From Chloroflexota bacterium (GTDB lineage Bacteria > Chloroflexota > Dehalococcoidia > SM23-28-2), in contig JAUYDU010000395.1 of NCBI GenBank assembly GCA_030691665.1, positions 1-6,073 of the forward strand: a stretch of 6,073 nt of DNA, read 5' to 3'. The translations under genes and the position numbers were made by a program. Each line of letters begins with the position of its first letter. Positions within the stretch are counted from its first letter, which is position 1. Below, in pieces: positions 1 through 5,381 of the stretch. Below the pieces are notes generated by a model. The model did no database searches, had not been told where the DNA came from, and saw only the letters and a list, made by a program, of their open reading frames with translations.

Positions 1-494
1 CGCTGGCGCCCACCTTCCTCCTCTACCTGGGAGGGCTGGCCGGCCTGAGCCTTATCATGCTCCCGGGCCTCTTCCTGGGGGCCTCGTACCTGTCCACGAG
101 GCTCTCCGGGACTGGCGGCGCCACTACTCGCCAGCGATGGACAGGCTCCGCCTACGCCCTGGTCCCCTTGGCGGCGACGGCCTGGATGGCCCTGGCCATG
201 GGTTTCCTGTCGTCGGGAGGCGCCTACCTGGCTTCCGTGGTCTCCGACCCCCTGGGCAGGGGCTGGGACCTCTTCGGGACGGCGAGCATCCAGTGGAGGC
301 CGCTCTTCCCGGTGGCGCTTCCGTACCTTCAGGCGAGCGCCATCCTGGTGGGGCTGGCCTGGAGCCTTGCCATACTGGGCCGGCGGCCCGAGTGGTCCCT
401 CCCGGCGAACGGAAGGCAGTGGCTGGGCCTCGCGCCGGTGGCTGCCCTGTTCCTTGGCGTCACAGCCGCCTTTCTGTGGCTGTTCCTGGGATGA
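1..494 (+). CDS. Polytopic membrane protein, C-terminal part (5' end outside window)
   Basis: The frame beginning at base 3 is open from the window edge to a TGA at 492-494, giving 163 residues, so the true start lies upstream. An internal ATG at 57 exists, but the hydrophobic run preceding it is in frame, so it is unlikely to be the start. Four hydrophobic segments are visible: about residues 3-28, 50-71, 100-123 and 141-163, the last ending almost at the C-terminus. No Cys-rich cluster, heme motif or catalytic signature lies in the visible part. The segment before the third helix (WRPLFPVALPYLQ) and the gene order, with a CuA protein 34 nt downstream, recall the C-terminal membrane part of NosR/NapH/CcoG-like polyferredoxin proteins, which pass electrons across the membrane. 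That family assignment is inference from general layout; the diagnostic 4Fe-4S motifs would be outside the window. What is certain is a multi-pass membrane protein in an operon with the next gene. Confidence 0.75.
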   Translation, partial: LAPTFLLYLGGLAGLSLIMLPGLFLGASYLSTRLSGTGGATTRQRWTGSAYALVPLAATAWMALAMGFLSSGGAYLASVVSDPLGRGWDLFGTASIQWRPLFPVALPYLQASAILVGLAWSLAILGRRPEWSLPANGRQWLGLAPVAALFLGVTAAFLWLFLG

Positions 495-511
495 GGAGCG
501 CGGCGCCATCT

Positions 512-519
512 GGAGGAGG
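512..519 (+). promoter_or_regulatory. Ribosome binding site that fixes a TTG start
   Basis: A purine-rich GGAGGAGG run ends 9 nt before TTG at 529 and just after the stop of the upstream gene. It supports a non-ATG start for the CuA protein; no ATG in that frame has comparable spacing. Confidence 0.7.
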
Positions 520-528
520 AGGAAGCCT

Positions 529-912
529 TTGAGAGGTGAGCTGGTTGCCCTGGGCATGCTGGTAGCCTTGATAGCGGGCGTCGTTGGTGGGATGGCCTTC
601 CTGGACCGTGTCTATGAGCAGAGCGACAACGCCATTACGGTGACGGCGCAGGTGCCCACCGAGGGCGGCTTCGAGCCCGACGTGGTGCGGGTGAAGGCTG
701 GCGAGGTCGTTCGGCTGAGGCTCACCAGCAGGGACGTGACTCACGGCTTCTATCTCCCTGACTTCAACGTCAACGCCGGCCCCATCTCTCCAGGCAAGTA
801 CAAGACGGTGGAGTTCGTAGCCGACAAGGTGGGGGCCTTCACCTTCTACTGTAACGTGCTGTGCAGCAAGCGTCACGGCGCCATGAACGGCACGCTCATC
901 GTGGAGCCCTGA
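529..912 (+). CDS. Membrane-anchored CuA cupredoxin (COX subunit II / NosZ CuA-domain-like)
   Basis: From TTG at 529 this encodes 127 residues. A single hydrophobic anchor (about residues 5-25) is followed by an extracytoplasmic beta-rich cupredoxin domain (about 35-127). All CuA ligands are recognisable: His72 in VTHGFYLPDF, then Cys108, Cys112, His116 and Met119 in the C-x3-C-x3-H-x2-M loop, with the backbone ligand position occupied by Val110. In cytochrome c oxidase subunit II and nitrous oxide reductase this binuclear copper centre accepts electrons from cytochrome c or cupredoxins. At 127 residues it is far shorter than a normal subunit II, which usually has two helices and more than 200 residues, and no subunit I gene follows: the next gene is convergent. 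It shares an operon with the membrane protein 34 nt upstream. An in-frame ATG at 367 would overlap that gene by 128 nt, lacks a good ribosome site and was rejected. Its partner and acceptor cannot be deduced from this window. Confidence 0.9.
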   Translation: MRGELVALGMLVALIAGVVGGMAFLDRVYEQSDNAITVTAQVPTEGGFEPDVVRVKAGEVVRLRLTSRDVTHGFYLPDFNVNAGPISPGKYKTVEFVADKVGAFTFYCNVLCSKRHGAMNGTLIVEP

Positions 913-994
913 AGCGCCCCTGGACCAGAGGTGGGGTGCACCGGGTGGTGGGAGCACCGAGGGAGAGGGCGTACGTCTTGGGCTGTTCCCTTCC

Positions 995-2968
995 CTATGC
1001 GCTCCTGGGAGAGATGGCGGCTCTCAGGCCGTTGGCCACCGCCAGCAGCTCAGACCCCTCGTGCACTATTACCGCCACGGCCACGCCTATGGATCCCACC
1101 ACGGAGAGTGGGATCAGGACAGCCAAGAGACCGACAGAGAAGACGATGTTCTGCCGGCTGATACCCTGGGCCCGGCGTCCCACCTGGATGGCGTAGGCCA
1201 CTGCCCTCAGGTCGTCCCCCATCAGCGCTACGTCAGCGGCCTCTATGGCGGCGTCGGTGCCTGCGGCGCCCATGGCGATGCCCACGCTGGCGCTGGCCAG
1301 GGCTGGCGCGTCGTTGATCCCGTCACCCACCATAGCTACGCGCTCTTTCCTCCCCTCCATCTCCTTCACGACCCTTACCTTGTCGTCGGGCTTGAGGCCA
1401 GCCCTCACGTCGTCCACGCCGAGCTGGGAGGCGATTGCCCTCGCCGTGCGCTCGTTGTCTCCGGTGAGCATGACGACGCGTCTGATGCCGCTCCTGCGCA
1501 GGGACTCTATCGCCTCGCGGGCCTCGGGCCGCACCTCGTCGCGAATAGCGATGGCGCCTGTCACCGTGCGCTCGTCGCCCACCAGGACCACGGTCTTGCC
1601 CTGCTCCTGGAGTCTGGCGACGGCCGGAAGGGCCTCGGCCATATCAGCCCCCAGCTTCTGGAAGAGCGCCGGGCTGCCGACGTACGAGCGGTGCCCGTCC
1701 ACCTGGGCGGAGGCGCCTGCCCCCGTCAAGGCCTGGAAGCCCTCTGCCGCAGGCACCACGACGCGCTCCTTCCCTGCTTTTCGCACTATCGCCTGGGCCA
1801 GCGGGTGCTCGGAGAGCCTCTCCACCGCGGCCGCGGCGCCCACGACATCCTGAGGGCTGGCGCCGTTGAGAGGGACCACGTCCGTCACCTCCGGCCGCCC
1901 CTTGGTGAGCGTCCCGGTCTTGTCGAAGGCGACGGTTGTGAGCGAGCCTAGGCGCTCCAGGTATAGCCCTCCCTTGATGAGCACGCCTCGCTTTCCCGCC
2001 CGGCCTATCGCGGCCGCTACGGCCACGGGGGTGGACATGACCAGGGCGCACGGCGCGCCCGCCACGGCCAGCGTTATGGCCCGCGTGGCCCACAGCCTGA
2101 AGTCGCCGCCAAACAACGTCGGAACCACCAGGAGCGCCAGCGCGCCCAGCAGTATGGCCGGGCTGTAGCGGCTGCCGAACTTGTCTATGAAGCGCTGGGC
2201 GTTGGTTTTCTCTTCCTGGGCCTCCTCCACCAGGTGGATGATGCGGGAGAGGGTGTTGTCCTGAAAGCGCCGGGTGGCCTCCACCTCGATGGCACCGGTG
2301 AGGTTGATGGCGCCAGCGAACACCTGCGCCCCCGGCTCCTTGGACACCGGCATCGACTCGCCGGTCACCGGTGCCTCGTTGATGCTGGTGCTCCCCCTGC
2401 GTATGACCCCGTCGGTGGCGAGGGACTCGCCAGGGCGCACCAGGAAGAGGTCTCCCACCTCCATCTCAGCAGCGGGGACGAGCGTCTCCACGCCGTCCCG
2501 AAGGACGTGGGCCTCGGCGGGCGCCAGCTTCAGGAGGGCGCGGATGGCCGAGCGGGTCCGGTCGTAGGCGTACTCCTCCAGCCCCTCGGCGGCGCCGTAC
2601 AGGAAGGCCAGGAAGGCGGCCTCCTCCCAGAGGCCCAGCACGGCTGCCCCAACCGTGGCCACGGCCATGAGCACGTCTATGTTGACCCGCCGTCTGAAGA
2701 CCGCCTCCACAGCCTCACGGCCCCAGTGGGAGGCACCCAGCGGGATGGCCGCCACGTACAGGGCGATGGACACCCAATCGGGCACGGCGGCGACGCGGGA
2801 GAGGATGAAGGCCAGCACCAGAAGTGCGCCAGATGCCAGTGCGTTGCGCAGGGGCGGGAAGCGCCACCACGGCCCCTCGTACCGCTTCTCCCCTCCCTCG
2901 TGCCCTTCCTCACGCCGCCCTTTCTTCTCTGTCCCGACGGCAAGGGACGCTTCGTCGCGTGCAGGCAT
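995..2968 (-). CDS. Heavy-metal translocating P1B-type ATPase (P1B-4-like)
   Basis: A 657-residue metal-export ATPase that would pump divalent metal out of the cytoplasm using ATP. Motifs in order: actuator-domain TGES (202-205); transmembrane metal motif APC (305-307) followed by ALVMSTPVAVAAAIG; phosphorylation motif DKTGTLT (349-355, Asp349); SEHP of the nucleotide-binding domain (386-389); TGDN (502-505); GDGINDAP (548-555); and HEGSE in the last helix (636-640). The HEG element is characteristic of the P1B-4 group (Co/Zn/Cd/Fe exporters), whose metal motif is usually SPC; here the serine is alanine. There is no N-terminal HMA or CxxC domain, only about 40 charged residues before the first helix. 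Predicted helices lie near 41-62, 65-80, 100-128, 267-288, 296-322 and 607-649. The ATG at 2968 was chosen because AAGGAG sits 9 nt before it; ATG at 2977 directly abuts that site. The gene follows the regulator by 22 nt, so they are cotranscribed. Exact metal is uncertain; Cd, Zn, Pb or Co is plausible. Confidence 0.93.
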   Translation of the reverse strand: MPARDEASLAVGTEKKGRREEGHEGGEKRYEGPWWRFPPLRNALASGALLVLAFILSRVAAVPDWVSIALYVAAIPLGASHWGREAVEAVFRRRVNIDVLMAVATVGAAVLGLWEEAAFLAFLYGAAEGLEEYAYDRTRSAIRALLKLAPAEAHVLRDGVETLVPAAEMEVGDLFLVRPGESLATDGVIRRGSTSINEAPVTGESMPVSKEPGAQVFAGAINLTGAIEVEATRRFQDNTLSRIIHLVEEAQEEKTNAQRFIDKFGSRYSPAILLGALALLVVPTLFGGDFRLWATRAITLAVAGAPCALVMSTPVAVAAAIGRAGKRGVLIKGGLYLERLGSLTTVAFDKTGTLTKGRPEVTDVVPLNGASPQDVVGAAAAVERLSEHPLAQAIVRKAGKERVVVPAAEGFQALTGAGASAQVDGHRSYVGSPALFQKLGADMAEALPAVARLQEQGKTVVLVGDERTVTGAIAIRDEVRPEAREAIESLRRSGIRRVVMLTGDNERTARAIASQLGVDDVRAGLKPDDKVRVVKEMEGRKERVAMVGDGINDAPALASASVGIAMGAAGTDAAIEAADVALMGDDLRAVAYAIQVGRRAQGISRQNIVFSVGLLAVLIPLSVVGSIGVAVAVIVHEGSELLAVANGLRAAISPRSA

Positions 2969-2977
2969 AGCCTTCAT

Positions 2978-2983
2978 CTCCTT
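2978..2983 (-). promoter_or_regulatory. Ribosome binding site of the P-type ATPase
   Basis: AAGGAG on the minus strand lies in the 22-nt gap after the regulator stop. It is 9 nt from ATG at 2968 but 0 nt from ATG at 2977, which favours the former as start. Confidence 0.6.
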
Positions 2984-2990
2984 GGCTCGC

Positions 2991-3398
2991 TCACGAGCTG
3001 CCCGGCAGCACGCGGGTTCGGGCATCGATGCCCAGGCTAGTGCCCTCTTTATCAGAGCTACTTTCCCGAGGCTCCTGGTACCTGGTGCAGATGTATACCT
3101 CCTCGCCAACTCTGACCAGCAACTCGTCGGCGTCAGAGAGGAGGCGTTCCACCCGCGGGTCTGCGACCCGATAGTAGACAGACCGTCCCCGCTGCTCGCG
3201 CTCCACCAAGCCGCAGTCGAAGAGACAGGCCAGGTGGCCAGAGACGTTGGGCTGGGAGAGGCCTGTGGCCTCCACCACCGCTGAGACGCAGCGCGGGCCC
3301 GTCCTCAAGGCCTCGACAACCCTGAGGCGCGACGAGTCCGCCAGCCCACGAAACAGCTTAGCTTTGACCACTACCGCGTCCCGAGACATGGTCTGCAC
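2991..3398 (-). CDS. cmtR: ArsR/SmtB-family metal sensor, CmtR-like (Cd/Pb-type cysteine triad)
   Basis: A winged-helix repressor of 135 residues from GTG at 3398. The fold signature is clear: LFRGLADSSRLRVVEAL (first helices), the recognition helix ATGLSQPNVSGHLACL, and the wing GRSVYYRVADPRV. Two cysteines in the recognition helix, Cys58 and Cys62 (C-LFD-C), and a C-terminal Cys104 (EEVYICTRYQ) match closely the spacing of the alpha4C metal site of mycobacterial CmtR (Cys57, Cys61, Cys102), which senses Cd and Pb. Another cysteine, Cys37, lies in the loop before helix 3. By family behaviour it should bind the operator when metal-free and release it on metal binding, derepressing itself and the downstream ATPase. 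A tail of about 28 residues after the sensor region is longer than usual and rich in Ser and charged residues. The GTG start has AGGAGG 5 nt upstream; ATG at 3389 (14 nt from that site) and GTG at 3422 are alternatives. The symbol is given by ligand pattern, not by proven orthology. Confidence 0.88.
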   Translation of the reverse strand: MQTMSRDAVVVKAKLFRGLADSSRLRVVEALRTGPRCVSAVVEATGLSQPNVSGHLACLFDCGLVEREQRGRSVYYRVADPRVERLLSDADELLVRVGEEVYICTRYQEPRESSSDKEGTSLGIDARTRVLPGSS

Positions 3399-3403
3399 GG
3401 CCC

Positions 3404-3409
3404 CCTCCT
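3404..3409 (-). promoter_or_regulatory. Ribosome binding site of the metal sensor
   Basis: AGGAGG on the minus strand, 5 nt before GTG at 3398 and 14 nt before ATG at 3389. It supports the GTG start, though the ATG cannot be excluded. Confidence 0.55.
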
Positions 3410-3442
3410 GTCGGCACTGCACCGCAAGCCCTTGGTTTCATC

Positions 3443-3470
3443 ATTATATCACCATCGGATTATATGTCCA
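3443..3470 (-). promoter_or_regulatory. Promoter and probable operator of the sensor-ATPase operon
   Basis: On the minus strand the -35 element TGGACA (3465-3470, five of six consensus bases) is separated by 16 nt from a perfect -10 TATAAT (3443-3448). The -10 is extended by TG one base upstream (TGATATAAT). The expected transcript start is near 3436, giving a leader of about 38 nt. The spacer holds a second TATAAT (3459-3464), so ATATAAT occurs twice 16 bp apart, each followed closely by GATG. An inverted repeat ATCACC (3448-3453) / GGTGAT (3474-3479) brackets the -35 element. The block is strikingly AT-rich in a GC-rich region. A repressor bound here would block RNA polymerase directly. The promoter is seen in sequence; the operator role is inferred from position and from the CmtR-like gene it precedes. 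Confidence 0.75.
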
Positions 3471-3501
3471 TGGGGTGATGTGTAGGGACTGGTAAGCGCT
3501 G

Positions 3502-3512
3502 GCCCACTGGGC
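3502..3512. repeat. Short inverted repeat
   Basis: GCCC (3502-3505) and GGGC (3509-3512) pair around ACT. It lies immediately before a larger hairpin and is weak alone. Confidence 0.3.
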
Positions 3513-3514
3513 GC

Positions 3515-3542
3515 GGCGATGGGAGCGGAACCGCTGATCGCC
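3515..3542. repeat. Nested 11-bp hairpin upstream of the CDF relic
   Basis: GGCGAT (3515-3520) pairs with ATCGCC (3537-3542). Inside it, AGCGG (3524-3528) pairs with CCGCT (3531-3535), with a small internal loop between the two stems. No T-run follows on either strand, so it is not a standard intrinsic terminator. It sits between the operon promoter and the CDF relic; its role is unknown. Confidence 0.5.
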
Positions 3543-3546
3543 AGCA

Positions 3547-3772
3547 CTGTTGAGACTGCTTGTCACAACCCTGTTTCAGATGATCGCCATTCTGGTGTCG
3601 GGTAGCGTCGCGCTCTTGACCGACAAGGCGCATGCCATCGGGAACCGCGCGACTGTAATCCCCACGGTTGGTCGCGTTCGTGGTCGCCTGGTGGAAGGCG
3701 AACAAGCGGTTGCCCTTCGGTTATGAGAGATTGGGAGACCTTACGGCGGGACCTCGTCCTCCCAAAGCTGGG
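3547..3772 (+). pseudogene. Relic of a CDF metal transporter, truncated at both ends and frameshifted
   Basis: From CTG at 3547 one frame reads LLRLLVTTLFQMIAILV, then SGSVALLTDKAHAIGN and RATVIPT. Near 3664-3668 one extra base shifts the reading, and the next frame continues LVAFVVAWWKANKR, LPFGYERLGDLTAG to about 3751 before losing similarity and stopping at TAG 3773. These segments align in order with helix 1 to the loop after helix 2 (residues 43-110) of the intact CDF protein downstream: SGSVALL, the Asp and His of helix 2, the PxxxAF stretch and GYxR-x2-DL. The second helix-2 acidic ligand is Asn instead of Asp. A TGA (3535-3537) lies just upstream in frame and no start codon or ribosome site is apparent, so the N-terminus is missing; so are helices 3-6 and the cytoplasmic domain. 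Wording such as WWKANKRLPFGYERLGD differs from the neighbour, so this is probably a decayed separate homologue rather than a recent tandem copy. Confidence 0.8.
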
Positions 3773-4008
3773 TAGCACCGGCATAGCCAGCCGCCCTCGG
3801 GCAGCCAAGAGGACTTGAGGACCAACTGGACACGCCGACCACCAACATCACATGGGTTGGCGGAGAGATAGACGGAGGAGTATCCTCGTCCCGTCCAACT
3901 GCGGGCTTGTTATGGCCCACCAGGACCAAGTATTGAGGGTCCGAGGCTATGCATCGTGGAACGGCGCGCCGGGTTGCTGAGAGATGGTCCCTGTTCACAA
4001 GCATGGCC
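3773..4008. other. Gene-free stretch with hairpins
   Basis: I find no supportable gene here. An open frame of 49 codons (3787-3933, +) has no convincing start, ribosome site or recognisable motif. Two hairpins occur: CCACCAAC (3839-3846) with GTTGGCGG (3856-3863), one mismatch; and GACG...AGGA (3871-3879) with TCCTCGTC (3883-3890), one bulged base and a GTA loop. GGACC/GGTCC (3923-3942 region) and the palindrome CGGCGCGCCG (3962-3971) follow. It probably holds the leader and promoter of the CDF gene, but no convincing -10/-35 pair is visible. Confidence 0.45.
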
Positions 4009-4022
4009 GGGAGGGTGAGGTC

Positions 4023-5030
4023 ATGAATCCCCAAGGGGACGTCAGGCATCATGGGCGTAGGCCTGATGACCGCGGTCACATCCACGGACTCGTGGACCCG
4101 TCCATCACCAGCACGCAGCGCGGCATCTGGGCCATCAAATGGTCGATGATTGGACTTGCGATCACTGCGGTGCTGCAGCTCGGTATTGTGGCGCTCTCGG
4201 GTAGCGTGGCGCTCCTTGCAGACACCGTCCACAACTTTGGGGACGCTTTTACCGCGGTGCCTCTCTGGATTGCCTTCAGGTTGGCGCTGCGCAGGCCCAG
4301 CGCACGATTCACCTACGGCTATGGCAGGGCGGAGGACCTGGTGGGCGTCGTCATCGTGCTCATCATCCTGTTCAGCGCGCTCCTGGCCGGGTACACGGCC
4401 ATAGACAGGCTGCTACACCCGCGAGAGATGGGCTACGTCTGGTTGGTCATGGCCGCTGGCGCCATAGGGTTTGTAGGGAACGAGGCGGTGGCCCTCTTCC
4501 GCATCCGGGTGGGCAAGCAGATTGACAGCGCGGCTCTGGTGGCGGACGGCTACCACGCCCGTATCGACGGCCTCACCAGCCTCGCGGTCCTGGCTGGAGC
4601 AGTCGGCGTCTGGCTGGGCTTTCCCATGGCCGACCCCATCGTGGGACTTCTCATCACTGTCCTCATCTTTCGCGTGGTGTGGGACTCGGCCAAGGTGGTG
4701 TTAACCCGGCTGCTGGACGGCGTGGACTCCAGCGTAGTAGGGGAGATACGGCACGCGGCGGAACACGTGGACGGCGTGCAGGCGGTCACGGATGTGCGCA
4801 CCCGCTGGCTGGGCCACCGGCTGGAAGCGGAGCTACACGTGACGGTGCGCTCGGACCTCTCTGTTGAGGAGGGTCACACCTTGGCGCGGGCCGTGGAGCA
4901 TGAACTGCTGCACAACATGAGTAGCCCGTCCAGGGCAACTGCCCACGTCGACCCGTGCTGCGCGTCCGGCGCGTCTTGCCACCACATTGAGCGACACCAG
5001 CACGATGGCCTGCCGCTGCACTCTCACTAA
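4023..5030 (+). CDS. Cation diffusion facilitator (CDF) family metal/H+ antiporter
   Basis: A 335-residue inner-membrane exporter, of typical length for the family, that should move Zn or a similar divalent metal out of the cytoplasm in exchange for protons. Six helices are predicted, at about 36-57, 73-88, 105-125, 137-158, 184-200 and 203-221. The transport-site pairs are intact: Asp67 with His70-x3-Asp74 in helix 2, and Asp175 with His178-x3-Asp182 in helix 5. The HxxxD pattern in both helices favours Zn/Cd over Mn or Fe. The cytoplasmic regulatory domain follows (about 230-312), including GHRLEAELHV and AHVDP, where YiiP-type proteins bind structural metal. Both termini carry likely metal-binding residues: RHHGRRPDDRGHIHG at 8-22, and a Cys/His tail after 310 with PCC, SCHH and a final HSH. 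ATG at 4023 is preceded by GGGAGGG 7 nt away; ATG at 3984 lacks such a site. It is transcribed apart from the sensor-ATPase operon but plainly belongs to the same metal-export cluster. Confidence 0.93.
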   Translation: MNPQGDVRHHGRRPDDRGHIHGLVDPSITSTQRGIWAIKWSMIGLAITAVLQLGIVALSGSVALLADTVHNFGDAFTAVPLWIAFRLALRRPSARFTYGYGRAEDLVGVVIVLIILFSALLAGYTAIDRLLHPREMGYVWLVMAAGAIGFVGNEAVALFRIRVGKQIDSAALVADGYHARIDGLTSLAVLAGAVGVWLGFPMADPIVGLLITVLIFRVVWDSAKVVLTRLLDGVDSSVVGEIRHAAEHVDGVQAVTDVRTRWLGHRLEAELHVTVRSDLSVEEGHTLARAVEHELLHNMSSPSRATAHVDPCCASGASCHHIERHQHDGLPLHSH

Positions 5031-5381
5031 CCACCAACCACAGACCGACCAAAACCGGGCAGCGCGAGTGGCCCGACTCTTGCGCTTTGCGCCTGCCTGG
5101 GAGCGCGTCCCATGAGGTTAGCGCGTCGGCGTAAGGTGTAGCATTGGTGGCTATCGAGCAAATGCCCGTCCTCGGACGTCTGTGCGTGCTCGATTGATCA
5201 TGTCATTACGAATTCTGACTGTGCGGGACTGCCCCTGGAGGGTGCAAAGCGCGAGCAGGGCGAAGTGTCCACGGGCACTGAACACCTTGTTATTTCGTGC
5301 AGCCATAGGCGCGCAATAGGGCAAGAGGCTGTGGCAGGCGAAAGCCCAGTGCGGGCAGGTCCTGCGATGGGTGGCCAGTGA
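5031..5381. other. Gene-free region between convergent CDF gene and right-end operon
   Basis: These 351 nt separate the ends of two convergent units, and no supportable gene, tRNA or clear terminator was found. A weak CGGGC/GCCCG hairpin (5056-5075) lies 25 nt after the CDF stop but lacks a T-run. A nested inverted repeat occupies 5153-5194. A 32-codon frame (5221-5316) ending in TAG has no start or recognisable domain. Confidence 0.6.
5153..5194. repeat. Nested perfect inverted repeat
   Basis: ATCGAGCA (5153-5160) and TGCTCGAT (5187-5194) are perfect 8-bp complementary arms. Inside, CGTCC (5167-5171) pairs with GGACG (5174-5178). The absence of a following T-run argues against a classical terminator. 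It may be a protein-binding or mobile-element remnant site; nothing nearby decides this. Confidence 0.5.

Noticed and set aside
367..528. N-terminal extension of the CuA protein from ATG 367
   Set aside because: It overlaps the upstream membrane-protein gene by 128 nt, reads as its out-of-frame shadow (Arg/Ser/Trp-rich, no signal), and lacks the strong ribosome site found before TTG 529.
460..957. Minus-strand open frame opposite the CuA gene
   Set aside because: The plus strand encodes a complete CuA site in this interval; the antisense product has no motif.
913..994. Terminator between the convergent CuA and ATPase genes
   Set aside because: GGTGC/GCACC arms exist around 937-960, but the loop is 14 nt and no T-run follows on either strand.
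1061..1951. Long plus-strand open frame opposite the ATPase
   Set aside because: It is antisense to the conserved P-type ATPase motifs, rich in His/Leu/Val from GC bias, and has no recognisable domain.
2234..3040. Plus-strand open frame of 268 codons opposite the ATPase N-terminal half
   Set aside because: Antisense shadow in GC-rich sequence; Gly/His/Arg-rich translation without family features.
2969..3109. Longer start for the P-type ATPase at 3109
   Set aside because: It would lie within the sensor gene in another frame; the AAGGAG site at 2978-2983 and the 22-nt intergenic gap favour 2968.
3787..3936. 49-codon plus-strand open stretch
   Set aside because: No start codon or ribosome site and no family resemblance; too short to call even as a pseudogene.
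3741..4232. Minus-strand open frame spanning the CDF upstream region
   Set aside because: It overlaps the start of the intact CDF gene, has no recognisable domain, and its codon content is that of the antisense of the CDF gene.
5056..5075. Terminator after the CDF gene
   Set aside because: Only a 5-bp CGGGC/GCCCG stem with a 10-nt loop and no T-tract.
5221..5319. Short plus-strand frame with a faint resemblance to the end of an ISAs1-type transposase
   Set aside because: Only scattered residues (VRD, RVQ, a Pro-x-x-Leu spacing) match from memory, with no start and no flanking terminal repeats; not enough to call an insertion-sequence relic.
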